Of a DNA stretch of 64,000 nt, positions 1-8,571 are shown in pieces. Source of the DNA: AP-15 sp963724435 (GTDB taxonomy: Bacteria; Pseudomonadota; Alphaproteobacteria; ATCC43930; CGMCC-115725); contig CAVRUN010000001.1 in the NCBI GenBank assembly GCA_963724435.1, positions 620,001 through 684,000 of the forward strand. Reading direction: 5' to 3'. Within the stretch, counting starts at the first letter, position 1, and every line of letters begins with the position of its first letter. The notes under the pieces were generated by a model. The model saw only the letters and a list, made by a program, of their open reading frames with translations, made no database searches and had not been told where the DNA came from. The position numbers and the translations under genes are program-made.

Positions 1-2
1 TG

Positions 3-482
3 CTGGTCGACGGAAGCTGGATCGCGACCTTTCCGAACGCGCGTTACCTGATGGGCCGGGGCGAATACGACCATTGGACGACCCAACGCGAGCGCGACGA
101 CATGAAGGCGGTCCTCGCCAATTCGGTGACGCCGGTATGGGATGCCGGCCTCGTCGATCTGGTCGAAAACGACCACCGGATCTGCGACGAGGTCAGTCTC
201 GTCCCAACTCCCGGCCACACGCCGGGCCATGTCAGCATACGGATCGCCTCGGACCGCGAAGAGGCGCTGATCACTGGCGATTTCATGCACCACCCTTGCC
301 AGATCGCGCGACCCGATTGGTCCTCGACCGCCAATTCCGACCCCGATCTCGCCCGCACCACCCGCGAAGCGATACTAACCCGGCTCGCTGACACCCCAGT
401 CCTGGTTATCGGCACCCATTTTGCCGGCCGCACCGCCGGCCAAATCGTTCCCGACGGCCCCGCCTTCCGGCTCGCCGTCTAA
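3..482 (+). CDS. MBL-fold metallo-hydrolase, 3' part only
   Basis: The reading frame enters from outside the window and runs about 159 codons to a TAA. It carries the second half of a metallo-beta-lactamase fold: a TPGHTPGH segment supplying a metal-ligand histidine, a GDFMHHP segment with the bridging aspartate, and a C-terminal IGTHFAG histidine. The HxHxDH motif expected in the N-terminal half would lie upstream of the window. Such proteins hydrolyse lactones, thioesters or other esters, and the substrate cannot be read from this fragment. The family is clear and the exact role is not. Confidence 0.85.
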   Translation: MVDGSWIATFPNARYLMGRGEYDHWTTQRERDDMKAVLANSVTPVWDAGLVDLVENDHRICDEVSLVPTPGHTPGHVSIRIASDREEALITGDFMHHPCQIARPDWSSTANSDPDLARTTREAILTRLADTPVLVIGTHFAGRTAGQIVPDGPAFRLAV

Positions 483-483
483 T

Positions 484-643
484 TCTCCCAGTCCTGAATT
501 AGCCACCGCGCTGGTGGCTGCCGGTGCTTCAGGGGCTTGTGGCGCGGAATTCTGGGCCTTTGCGGCTCCCGACAGCCACGATCCACCAAAGACTGTTAGC
601 AGCGCCGCCTTGCCGTCGACAGAAACAACTGCCGCCGATTCAT
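484..643 (-). pseudogene. Decayed leader of a sulfatase-like exported protein
   Basis: A GGGAGG ribosome site precedes an ATG at 643 that reads MNRRQLFLSTA and then hits a stop in the wrong frame. One frame over, the sequence continues KAALLTVFGGSWLSGAAKAQ, so together they make a typical exported-protein leader ending in an Ala-x-Ala type cleavage site. From memory, leaders of this style occur on exported arylsulfatases of soil alphaproteobacteria, and a sulfatase operon lies 1.3 kb away. No sulfatase body follows, because the sequence runs into the end of the hydrolase gene. I read it as a frameshifted, truncated remnant. A non-coding coincidence is possible. Confidence 0.4.
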
Positions 644-663
644 GATGTCCTCCCAAAAGACTG

Positions 664-835
664 TCCCAAAGCAAAGGTTATGTCAGTAATAGACATCCTC
701 TGCGCCGCCAAAGCAACTGCCGGAGCCTTGACGCCCTGGATTTCCGCTTTCACGGGAATGGCGATTATCTTTTCAGTTTGATGACTCTGGCTCTATCTGC
801 GGATCGGCGAGTTCCTTAATCCCGCGATCACCGCG
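664..835. other. Intergenic, nothing recognised
   Basis: The stretch between the decayed leader and the outer-membrane protein gene shows no convincing reading frame, hairpin or promoter motif. Confidence 0.4.
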
Positions 836-1750
836 TCAAAAGCGCATCGTCAAGCCCAGTAGCGGCCCCTTCATATGGATGTTGAAGCCGAGAGGGGCGC
901 CGCTTGCCTGGTAATTGACGTTGAGGCTGCGGTAGCCGGCGCGAAACGAGAGCGACGGGCTCCAGGCATAGTCGAGCATGCCGGAGATCTGCCAGTCGGA
1001 ATGCGCGGCAATGCCGAAGCCGCCGACATCGCCGTAGGCCGTCAGTCCCAATCCACGGCCAAAATCGACATGATAGCGGGCGGCGATCAGCGGATCGGCC
1101 CATTTTCGCGACTGGTTGACGCTCTGCGTTGCCACCGGCCCCCGGCCGACCAAGGTCGTGTCGGCCGATCCACCCCAGAAACGAAAACCGAGCCCAGCGT
1201 CGATCGTCTGCGCCTGCCGCTCGAAGACGCGATACAAAAAATCGCCGGTCGCGGCGTCCAGCACGACCGCACTGTTACCGCCCGAGAAGAAGATGTTGCG
1301 GGTTGTGATCGGGACCCCGAGCGGGATATGCAGCCCGTCGGCGAGGATGCCAAAGGGCCCATAGCGCAATTCGGCCGCTCCCATAAACGGCCCGTAATTG
1401 ATGTGGCTGATGATTTCGCCGGCGCCGGCGCTGATATCCACCTGCGGCGCGCGCGCGAGCGGTGTTGTGATCGCCATGTTGAGTCCCGCCAGCCAAAAAT
1501 AGGGGTAGGCAATCAGCTGCAACCCGCCGGGAAGAGATGGCGGGGGCGGCGCCGGCGCTGGGGCGGCCGGCGGCGGCGCGCTATAGACCGGCGGATATTG
1601 GGCGACGACGCTCGGAGGAGGTGGAACTGCCGGTTCGCTCGCCATTGCATATTGCTGCGTGTAGGCCGCAGGCGCCCCAACCGTCAGTGCCCCCGGCATA
1701 GCAACAGCAGCGGCCCAAAAGCAGGCTAATCTCTTTAATGATGATTGCAT
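836..1750 (-). CDS. Outer-membrane beta-barrel-like protein
   Basis: This 304-residue protein begins with a hydrophobic signal-like segment, followed by a proline/alanine-rich linker at about residues 43-74. It then shows alternating hydrophobic and aromatic strands such as YPYFWLAGLNM and LGLTAYGDVGGFGI, and it ends in phenylalanine (LTMRF), the usual barrel terminal residue. It therefore probably sits in the outer membrane as a small barrel. The proline-rich linker may span periplasm or cell wall. I do not recognise a specific family, and no ligand can be inferred. It is followed by about 175 bp of intergenic DNA before the sulfatase operon. Confidence 0.6.
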   Translation of the reverse strand: MQSSLKRLACFWAAAVAMPGALTVGAPAAYTQQYAMASEPAVPPPPSVVAQYPPVYSAPPPAAPAPAPPPPSLPGGLQLIAYPYFWLAGLNMAITTPLARAPQVDISAGAGEIISHINYGPFMGAAELRYGPFGILADGLHIPLGVPITTRNIFFSGGNSAVVLDAATGDFLYRVFERQAQTIDAGLGFRFWGGSADTTLVGRGPVATQSVNQSRKWADPLIAARYHVDFGRGLGLTAYGDVGGFGIAAHSDWQISGMLDYAWSPSLSFRAGYRSLNVNYQASGAPLGFNIHMKGPLLGLTMRF

Positions 1751-1806
1751 CGGCTTTCACATCCGATCTAGCTGTGACATCGCGGGCGGTAGCCCCGCGA
1801 CAATCG

Positions 1807-1893
1807 TGGAAAACCGCGAAAACCGCGAAAACCGGTGTTCGGTTTGGTGCATTCGCCACTCCAATAGGTGAGGACCGGCTCAAAATCCGGTCC
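1807..1893. repeat. Short tandem repeat and hairpin behind the sulfatase operon
   Basis: A nine-base unit (AAACCGCGA) is repeated about two and a half times from 1809. It is followed by a perfect 7-bp hairpin, GGACCGG to CCGGTCC, at 1872-1893 with an 8-base loop. The hairpin lies just beyond the last stop codon of the leftward sulfatase operon and may help end transcription, but it lacks a T-run. Confidence 0.35.
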
Positions 1894-1925
1894 GCCACCA
1901 GATGCAGACTTACTGACCTACTGGG

Positions 1926-3419
1926 CTAGTGATTGCTGCTGCCGGATGCCTCTTGGAGGTTACGAAGCACCTCGTCCAGGTTGAATGCAGCCGGCTTCTG
2001 CCGCGGCGGGAACCGCACAAAGGCCGGGATCTGCTGAGCCACGATAGCCTGCATCTCGTATAGGATGAAAGCGTGAGAGATTTCCCAGTCCCAATAGGTA
2101 TTCGAGTTTTCGTCCGCACGCTCAAACGGGTCACACCGCAAATTGAAGATTTTCGGCGCCCGTAATTTCACGAACGGCTCAAGCCAGCACATCAGCTGCT
2201 TGGCTCTTTGCTCCATCAGCACGACTTTCCAGTCGCCCATGCGGATACCCAGGATGTCGCCGTCATCGCTGATATAGAAAAAGAACTTCCTCGGGCTCTC
2301 CTTTGCCTCACCGGTCAAATATGGCAGCAAATTGTAGCCGTCTATGTGCACCTTGAAGGTCTTGTCTGCGGCTTGATGCCCACTGAGAAGCTTTTGCACG
2401 ATCGCTGGCTCACCGGCCGCCGCAAGGAGGGTCGGCAGCCAGTCCTGGTGTGAGGCGATTTCATTAAAGACGGTGCCGGGATTGATTTTGCCGGGCCAGC
2501 GCACAAAAATCGGAACGCGCCATGCGCCTTCCCAATTGGTGTTCTTTTCGCTGCGAAACGGAGTAATCCCGGCATCGGGCCAGCTGTTGTAGTGAGGGCC
2601 GTTGTCGGTCGAGTACATAACGATCGTGTCGTCGGCAATGCCCAGTTCGTCGAGCTTGGCGAGCATGCGGCCGATGTTCTCGTCATGCGCCACCATGACA
2701 TCATTGTATTCTCCCTGGCCGCTCTTACCCTTGTGCTTTTCGGCGCGGTGGGTCCGGAAATGCATTGCTGTGGTATTGTACCAGAGGAAAAACGGCTTCT
2801 CGTCGTTGTGGCATTGGTCGATAAAGCGGAGCGCGTGCTCGGTTACCTCTTCATCGATGGTTTCCATGCGCTTTTTGGTAAGGGGGCCGGTATCCTCGAT
2901 CCTTTGGGCGCCTTTGCCGTCTGCCCAGCTGTGCAATACGCCTCTCGGTCCAAACCGCTTCTTGAACTCCGGGTCCTTGGGATAGTCCGGGTCTTCCGGC
3001 TCTTCCTCTGCATTTAAGTGATAGAGGTTGCCAAAGAACTCGTCGAAACCGTGCGCCGTCGGTAGAAACTCGTCTTTGTCACCCAGATGATTCTTGCCGA
3101 ACTGACCGGTCGCGTAGCCCAACGGCTTCAACAATTCCGCGATGGTCGGGTCTTCCGCCCGAAGACCGACATCGGCCCCGGGCATGCCCACCTTGGTCAG
3201 ACCGGTGCGGATCGGGTTCTGCCCGGTGATAAACGCGGCGCGCCCGGCGGTGCAGCTTTGCTGACCATAATAATCGGTGAAAGTCGCACCCTCATGGCCG
3301 ATGCGATCGATGTTGGGTGTCCGATAGCCCATCTGGCCACGATTGTTGTAGCTGATGTTCCACCAGCCGATATCGTCGCCCCAGAGAATGAGGATATTGG
3401 GCTTGCCTGACTTGGCCAT
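1926..3419 (-). CDS. Arylsulfatase, 497 aa
   Basis: This is a type I sulfatase that should cleave a sulfate ester from an organic substrate. The N-terminus has the metal-binding ILWGDDIGWW segment, and the modification motif CTAGR has its cysteine at about residue 56, to be converted to formylglycine. The motif fits the C-x-(P/A)-x-R rule for the enzyme encoded at the head of the same operon. A second metal segment (YSTDNGPH) and the C-terminal alpha/beta core are present. No signal peptide is visible, so it may act in the cytoplasm or leave by another route. AGGAG lies 7 bases before the ATG. It is the last gene of the operon. Confidence 0.9.
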   Translation of the reverse strand: MAKSGKPNILILWGDDIGWWNISYNNRGQMGYRTPNIDRIGHEGATFTDYYGQQSCTAGRAAFITGQNPIRTGLTKVGMPGADVGLRAEDPTIAELLKPLGYATGQFGKNHLGDKDEFLPTAHGFDEFFGNLYHLNAEEEPEDPDYPKDPEFKKRFGPRGVLHSWADGKGAQRIEDTGPLTKKRMETIDEEVTEHALRFIDQCHNDEKPFFLWYNTTAMHFRTHRAEKHKGKSGQGEYNDVMVAHDENIGRMLAKLDELGIADDTIVMYSTDNGPHYNSWPDAGITPFRSEKNTNWEGAWRVPIFVRWPGKINPGTVFNEIASHQDWLPTLLAAAGEPAIVQKLLSGHQAADKTFKVHIDGYNLLPYLTGEAKESPRKFFFYISDDGDILGIRMGDWKVVLMEQRAKQLMCWLEPFVKLRAPKIFNLRCDPFERADENSNTYWDWEISHAFILYEMQAIVAQQIPAFVRFPPRQKPAAFNLDEVLRNLQEASGSSNH

Positions 3420-3487
3420 TTCAGTCTCCTGTCTGTGGTCCAGTGATCCAAAAGTGCACGTTGAGCGTTTGTGGCTCTCCGGCGCGG

Positions 3488-3940
3488 CTAAGTGAGGCGC
3501 AGCAGCACCGCAAAGAATGCGAACAAGCCGATGCAGATCAGGAGAATGGCTATCGCGAGAACCGGCGATCGCACCCCCTCCTTAGTCATTCCGGCGATTG
3601 GGGCGAACGGTTCGCCCCAGAGGTAACGAACTGTCCAGAGGTACTGCCAAAGCGAAATGACCAGCGCCAGGATACCGCACGAAATCAATGCGAGCCCCAG
3701 ATATTCCGGCGCGGTTGGAAGATAGGCGGGACGAACTCCAGGAAGCTGTTGCAAATGGTTGAAATACTGAACGATGGCGAAACCGAAGCCGATCAATGCC
3801 ACCGCAGTACGCTGCCATGACATCATCGTGCGTTCGAGGGCGAGGCGTGTGCGGACCCATGCAAAATGATCAGCCGCGGTTGCCCTTACTTCGAACCTGC
3901 CCGCATGAGCGACGGCGGTTGCATCTGCCATGCCCGGCAC
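3488..3940 (-). CDS. DUF202 (YidH-type) membrane protein
   Basis: This 150-residue protein has the DUF202 signature: an N-terminal cytoplasmic stretch with RTRLALERTMMSWQRTAVAL, then three hydrophobic helices (about residues 45-60, 80-100 and 125-148). YidH/DUF202 proteins are inner-membrane proteins of unknown function. It lies between the two sulfatase genes and about 50 bp after another membrane protein gene, so it probably belongs to the same transcript. It might form a membrane partner for that neighbour. Confidence 0.8.
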   Translation of the reverse strand: MPGMADATAVAHAGRFEVRATAADHFAWVRTRLALERTMMSWQRTAVALIGFGFAIVQYFNHLQQLPGVRPAYLPTAPEYLGLALISCGILALVISLWQYLWTVRYLWGEPFAPIAGMTKEGVRSPVLAIAILLICIGLFAFFAVLLRLT

Positions 3941-3988
3941 CTCTTTGCTGACTAGCTGGTGGGGTCTAGGGCGAGTCCCAAGGTTCCC

Positions 3989-4522
3989 TTAGCTTCGTTC
4001 AATTGGCTCCCGCTCGACAAAGAACAGCCGCGCCAGCCGGCCTTCACCGAGCGCCTCCTCGAGCACGCGGAAGGCGCAATACGGGAGCAGCACCATAAGC
4101 ATGATAAGGTAGCCGGCGAGCGTTTCTTCGAGGCGAGGACCAAAGAGGTCGCCCAGCGACGCGGGAATCGATCGGTCATGGAAGAGGCCGACGACGGCTT
4201 CCTCAATGATCGTCATGATAATCAGCAATACCAACAAGCCGAACGCCTTCTGTAGCGTCGGCCAGATCAGCGGGCCGGTGGTGCTGCGCCCACCGATTCT
4301 CATAGCCTCGCCGAGCATCATGAACTTCGCCAGCACCACGGCCTTGACGATGGCGATGCCCCAAGGGGTGAATTGGACGCCCTCGGTGTGCAGGGCCGCA
4401 GCCTTCATCAGGATCACCGCTCCGAGCGTGACGTAGAGATAAAGAGAGATGAACACGAGTTCCTTGAGCTCGTGCATGGCGCGTCGGTGCAGTGGAGATT
4501 TCGCGGCTGCCTCAGTTATCAT
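3989..4522 (-). CDS. Four-helix inner-membrane protein in sulfatase operon
   Basis: I start this 177-residue protein at the ATG at 4522, which has AGGA about 7 bases upstream. A longer frame exists but would overlap the preceding sulfatase out of phase. Four hydrophobic segments are visible: LVFISLYLYVTLGAVILM, the IAIVKAVVLAKFMML region, LLVLLIIMTIIEEAVVGLF, and LAGYLIMLMVLLPYCAF. No catalytic motif is seen and I do not assign a family. Its position between the sulfatases and next to a DUF202 gene suggests a shared membrane role, perhaps transport or anchoring, but that is inference. Confidence 0.7.
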   Translation of the reverse strand: MITEAAAKSPLHRRAMHELKELVFISLYLYVTLGAVILMKAAALHTEGVQFTPWGIAIVKAVVLAKFMMLGEAMRIGGRSTTGPLIWPTLQKAFGLLVLLIIMTIIEEAVVGLFHDRSIPASLGDLFGPRLEETLAGYLIMLMVLLPYCAFRVLEEALGEGRLARLFFVEREPIERS

Positions 4523-4583
4523 AATATTTTCCTGCAGACTTCTTCCGGCTATGAACCGTCTACAGCCGGCGTGCTGAGCGCAT

Positions 4584-6959
4584 TTACTGCCGTGCCATGG
4601 CGATGCGAATGGCATCCTCTGGCGAGACGAGGTGATCCGAGCTCTCGGCGGCATCCCCGATGGCGAGCCGCACCCCCTTGACGGTTCCGTTGAAAGAATT
4701 GCCGCGCGAGCCGTAGTCGGGGGAGACCGGAGCGCCGCTGTCCTCGCCGACATCGCAGCCGTCATCGGCGGAGAAGACCATCGCCTGGGTCATCGGGATC
4801 GCCCCTTCGCCGACCTTCTTGCCGTCGATGTAGAGGGTCACCTGGCCGCCCTTGCCGAGCCCACCGCCGGCATAGGCAAACTCCATGCGGACCTGGTGCT
4901 CGCCCGCCGGCAATCCCCGCGCGGCTTCAACGTAGTAGTGATTTACCCCCGCCACGTTGTAGCAGTATTTGAGCTTGCCGTTCTTAGCGTAGAGGCTCCA
5001 GCCGCCGATATTGGCGCCTTGGGCGATGATCACGCCTTCGGCCCCCAACTCCGGGACCTCGATCTCGGCGGTGACGGAATGGGATTTGTTTTTGATGTTC
5101 AGGACGCAGTTCTCCGACAGGCGTCCCATGCCGCGGAACAGAAGCTGGGTGTTTCCCTTGATCAGCACCGGCCGGCCGGCCGTGTCAGGGTTGAACTTCT
5201 CGGTAACGCGGTCGTCGATCGGCAATACATTGTAACGCGTCGCCTCAATCAGCCACAGTCGCTGCAGTTCGTGGAGCTTCTCCGGCATCTGCTTGGCAAG
5301 GTCGTTGGCCTGGCTCCAGTCCTTGGTGGTGTCGTAGAGTTCCCAGACGTCGTCGTCGAGAGCCACGGTCTTGCGGCCCATGATTACCCAGGGTGTGCCG
5401 TGCTTGGTCACCGCGGTCCAGCCCTTGTGGTAGATGCCGCGGTTGCCGAACATTTCGAAGTACTGCGTCTCGTGCCGTTCCGCGGCTTTGGCGTCATCGA
5501 ACGAATACAGCATGCTGACGCCCTCGATCGGCCGCTGCTGCACGCCATTGACCGAGACTGGCTCGGGCAGCCCTGCCGCCTCGAGGATCGTCGGTGCGAT
5601 ATCGATGACATGGTGGAACTGCGAGCGGATTTCGCCTTTGGCTTTGATGCCGTTGGGCCAATGCACGATGGTGCCATTGCGGGTCCCGCCCCAGTGGGAG
5701 GCAACCTGTTTGGTCCATTGGTAAGGCGCGTTCATTGCGTGCGCCCAACCGACGGCGTAATGATTGTAAGATTCCGGCCCGCCGAGCTTTTCGTACCGCT
5801 CCATCAGGAATTCTGGGGTCTCCAAGGCCGCGAGGCCGTTGAAGTTGGCCATCTCGTTGTAGGCGCCGTTTAACGTACCCTCGGCCGAGGCGCCGTTGTC
5901 GCCAATGATGTAATAGACGAGCGTGTCGTCGAGGATGTCGAGCCTCTTCAAGGCGTCGAGCAGGCGTCCGACATGGTGGTCGGTGTACTCCATGAACCCC
6001 GCATAGACCTCCATCTGGCGGCGCAGGATCGGCTTTAATGCCTCCGGCATATCGTCCCATGCCGGGATCTCAGCGTGGCGCGCAGTGAGCTCACAGTCCT
6101 GCGGGATCACTCCCAGCTTCTTCTGCCGGGCTATGGTCTCTTCACGCAATTTGTCCCAGCCCTGGTCGAACTTGCCCTTGTACTTGTCCGCCCATTCCTT
6201 CGGCACGTGGTGAGGCGCGTGGGTGGCGCCCGGCGCGAAGTAGACGAAAAAGGGTTTGTCGGATGCCAGCGCCTTTTGCTGCGCGACCCAACCTATCGCT
6301 TTGTCGGTCATGTCCGCCATGAAGTGGTAGCCCTCTTCGGGCGTCTTTTTCGGCTCGACCGGCGTGGTCCCCTCGTAGATCGTGGGATACCATTGATTCG
6401 CTTCGCCGCCGATGAAGCCATAGAAATACTCGAACCCGCCGCCGCCGGTGGGCCATGCGTCGAACGGCCCGACTGGGCTCGTCTCCCACACCGGTACTTC
6501 GTGGCATTTGCCAAACTGCGCGGTCGAGTAGCCATTGAGTTTTAGCGTCCTAGCCAGCGGTGAGATCGTGTTCGGCAATACCGAGCTGTAGCCCGGTGCG
6601 CCGGTGGCGATCTCGGTAATGCCACCCATGCCGGCGGAGTGGTGGTTGCGCCCGGTCAGCAATGCTGCCCGCGTCGGCGAACAGAGAGCAGTCGTGTGGA
6701 ATCGCTTGTATTTCAGCCCAACCGCCGCCAGCTTTTCGGCGTTTGGTGTTTGGCAGGGGCCGCCGAAAGCGCTCGACGAGCCAAACCCGGCGTCGTCGAT
6801 CAGGATGACCAGCACGTTGGGCGCACCCTTGGGCGGGCGCAACTGCTCGATGGGTGGGAATTTAGTGTCCGGATCCCTGGCGTCATAGGTGATCAGCCCG
6901 GTTCGCTCAGGCGTGGGTATCGGTAGATGCGAACGATGATTTCTGTCTTCGCCGCTCAT
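4584..6959 (-). CDS. Arylsulfatase, 791 aa, with C-terminal beta domain
   Basis: This is a long type I sulfatase. The N-terminal metal site reads VLVILIDDAGFG, and the modification motif CSPTR (cysteine about residue 93) is followed by the family's AALLTGRNHHSAG. The core runs to about residue 560. The last 150 residues, including GLPAGEHQVRMEFAY and VTLYIDGKKVGEG, look like a beta-sandwich module that could bind carbohydrate or a partner. There is no signal peptide. The gene starts 27 bp after the formylglycine-generating enzyme gene, so the modifying enzyme and its probable client share a transcript. GGGGAG lies 11 bases before the ATG. Confidence 0.92.
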   Translation of the reverse strand: MSGEDRNHRSHLPIPTPERTGLITYDARDPDTKFPPIEQLRPPKGAPNVLVILIDDAGFGSSSAFGGPCQTPNAEKLAAVGLKYKRFHTTALCSPTRAALLTGRNHHSAGMGGITEIATGAPGYSSVLPNTISPLARTLKLNGYSTAQFGKCHEVPVWETSPVGPFDAWPTGGGGFEYFYGFIGGEANQWYPTIYEGTTPVEPKKTPEEGYHFMADMTDKAIGWVAQQKALASDKPFFVYFAPGATHAPHHVPKEWADKYKGKFDQGWDKLREETIARQKKLGVIPQDCELTARHAEIPAWDDMPEALKPILRRQMEVYAGFMEYTDHHVGRLLDALKRLDILDDTLVYYIIGDNGASAEGTLNGAYNEMANFNGLAALETPEFLMERYEKLGGPESYNHYAVGWAHAMNAPYQWTKQVASHWGGTRNGTIVHWPNGIKAKGEIRSQFHHVIDIAPTILEAAGLPEPVSVNGVQQRPIEGVSMLYSFDDAKAAERHETQYFEMFGNRGIYHKGWTAVTKHGTPWVIMGRKTVALDDDVWELYDTTKDWSQANDLAKQMPEKLHELQRLWLIEATRYNVLPIDDRVTEKFNPDTAGRPVLIKGNTQLLFRGMGRLSENCVLNIKNKSHSVTAEIEVPELGAEGVIIAQGANIGGWSLYAKNGKLKYCYNVAGVNHYYVEAARGLPAGEHQVRMEFAYAGGGLGKGGQVTLYIDGKKVGEGAIPMTQAMVFSADDGCDVGEDSGAPVSPDYGSRGNSFNGTVKGVRLAIGDAAESSDHLVSPEDAIRIAMARQ

Positions 6960-6986
6960 GCTCTGATGTCTCCCCTGTTGGATCGG

Positions 6987-7934
6987 TCACAGCAACATCG
7001 TCTGACGGACGACGCAGCGCAAACCTACATGGCTGGTCGAGGTGTCCACCGGCTCCGGATGACGCGCCGCCGGGCGGTAGCGGCGGCAGTAATTTGGCGC
7101 GCACAGATGCGAGCCGCCCTTCAGCACCTTACGAGGGATCCTGATTTCGGGCTGGCAAGAGTCGTAGCTCGCATCCTCACGACCGCCCAGCGGATTGATC
7201 GGAATGCAGCAGGCCTTTTGAGAGTGGGCCTCGTGTCGGAGTGAGTACCAGTCGCTGGTCCATTCCCACACATTGCCGATCATATCGTAGACGCCATAGC
7301 CGTTCGGCGGGAATGCGGCCACCGGTGAGGTGCGCTGGTATCCGTCAAGCTTGAGGTTCTCGTGTGGAAACGCCCCCTGCCAGGTGTTGGCCATTTGCTT
7401 GCCGTCGGGCGTAAGTTCATTGCCCCAGGCGAACTCGGCGCCGTCGAGTCCGCCGCGGGCTGCAAATTCCCACTCCGCTTCGCTCGGCAAGTCCTTGCCC
7501 GCCCATTTCGCATACGCCAAGGCGTCGCTATAGGCGACGTGCACGACGGGATGATCATTGAGCCCGCTGAGCGAACTGCGCGGCCCGTAGGGGCGCCTCC
7601 AGTTCGCGCCAAACTTGAACGCCCACCACTGGCTCCAATCACCCATATCCTCGATCGGATGCTTGGGTGGAGTGAAAACCAGGGACCCCGCCCTTAGCAT
7701 GTTTGGCAAAGCGCCCGGATAGTCCTTTGGATCGGGTGCCATCTCGGCAAAAGTGACATGGCCGGTTGCCCTGACAAACTCGCGGAATTGCTGGTTTGTT
7801 ACCGGAGCGCGATCGATCCAAAAACCGTCGACGGTTACGTCATGAACCGGCGCCTCTTCCGCGTAATGCTTGTCCGACCCCATGCGGAAGGTGCCGCCGG
7901 GAATCCACACCGTGCCCGATGGAGGCGCCTGCAT
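6987..7934 (-). CDS. Formylglycine-generating enzyme (SUMF1/FGE family)
   Basis: This enzyme oxidises the motif cysteine of sulfatases to C-alpha-formylglycine, using copper and oxygen. The 315-residue protein begins with the family hallmark WIPGGTFRMGSD. It contains the expected NVWEWTSDWY block and ends with KGGSHLCAPNYCRRYRPAAR. The two cysteines there (about residues 278 and 283) match the catalytic pair of human FGE, so I expect an active enzyme and not a lectin-like SUMF1 relative. No export signal is seen, matching its two sulfatase clients. It is the first gene of the five-gene leftward operon. AGGAGG lies 11 bases before the ATG. Confidence 0.92.
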   Translation of the reverse strand: MQAPPSGTVWIPGGTFRMGSDKHYAEEAPVHDVTVDGFWIDRAPVTNQQFREFVRATGHVTFAEMAPDPKDYPGALPNMLRAGSLVFTPPKHPIEDMGDWSQWWAFKFGANWRRPYGPRSSLSGLNDHPVVHVAYSDALAYAKWAGKDLPSEAEWEFAARGGLDGAEFAWGNELTPDGKQMANTWQGAFPHENLKLDGYQRTSPVAAFPPNGYGVYDMIGNVWEWTSDWYSLRHEAHSQKACCIPINPLGGREDASYDSCQPEIRIPRKVLKGGSHLCAPNYCRRYRPAARHPEPVDTSTSHVGLRCVVRQTMLL

Positions 7935-8251
7935 TTAACAGATGGCCTCCTGTCGACCACGCAAATTTCTCGTCATGGCGCTGTCTCCTGTTTGCTTTCG
8001 TGGGTGGGCTGCGAGCGTGCCCTAGTTGTCGGCTTAAAACGCCTAGGATTTCATTTGGCTATACAGATTTGGATAAAATTCACCGGATCCTAAAATTCGT
8101 TCACAAGGCGATCGGCGCCGGCAAATCACTTCATCTCGGCGAAGTCGCTCCCTGAGTAAACCCACCGCGCGAGCCTCGTCGATCACTACACAGCAATGAT
8201 AGGGCAGATCCTCAACATTCATAGTCGCCTGCAAATAAATGCACGGTGCAG
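7935..8251. other. Intergenic region upstream of the sulfatase operon
   Basis: About 300 bp precede the first operon gene on the minus strand and should hold its promoter. A minus-strand frame (from about 8223 down to 8043) has protein-like stretches such as NVEDLPYHCCVVIDEARAV, but it has no ribosome site and I do not call it. No clear -35/-10 pair or operator is recognised. Confidence 0.4.
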
Positions 8252-8485
8252 TTACCTTCCAAGTGCCTTCAAATACGTCCCCTGATCCTCGATGCGTTGC
8301 ATACAGATCGCATAGCACTGCGCCGGATCTCCTGGATTTTCTGCCCTGCAGAGAGTGCATTTCTGCCCGGCGATCTCCGCCCGCCCTGCTGCGGTATCGG
8401 GGTTGGGGCTGCTGCATCCCGCAATAGTTATTCCGAGCATCAGCAATGCGATGCCGCAGCGCGCGGCTGAGAGCCGGCTGTTCAT
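8252..8485 (-). CDS. Small cysteine-containing lipoprotein
   Basis: From the ATG at 8485 this gives a 77-residue protein. It has a hydrophobic leader and a lipobox ITIAGC, so the mature protein should be lipid-anchored. The mature part has a CTLC motif and a further CYAIC motif, so four closely placed cysteines could form disulfides or hold a metal. A GTG at 8563 would add 26 residues and cannot be excluded. It follows the OmpA-like lipoprotein gene by about 90 bp on the same strand. I do not recognise a family. Confidence 0.5.
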   Translation of the reverse strand: MNSRLSAARCGIALLMLGITIAGCSSPNPDTAAGRAEIAGQKCTLCRAENPGDPAQCYAICMQRIEDQGTYLKALGR

Positions 8486-8571
8486 GCCCAGAGAACCGAC
8501 CGGGGCCATCGCCAATGCGGCCACCGCAATCGGCCGCGCCGCTCTGACCAAGTAGATCTTCACGGCTGGGC

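Noticed and set aside
875..1729. Long plus-strand open frame opposite the outer-membrane protein gene
   Set aside because: It is arginine-rich and lacks recognisable motifs or a ribosome site; it mirrors the GC-rich coding strand opposite.
1872..1893. A CTCAAAAT loop closed by GGACCGG/CCGGTCC, resembling a tRNA-Leu anticodon arm
   Set aside because: No acceptor, D or T arms can be built around it and no TTCGA motif lies downstream at the right distance; it is listed only as a hairpin.
4632..5873. 413-codon plus-strand frame opposite the large sulfatase
   Set aside because: The sulfatase on the minus strand carries conserved catalytic motifs; the plus frame has none and is an antisense artefact of GC-rich codons.
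8043..8223. Minus-strand frame with protein-like composition between the lipoprotein and the FGE gene
   Set aside because: No ribosome site, no family resemblance, and it overlaps the expected promoter region of the sulfatase operon.
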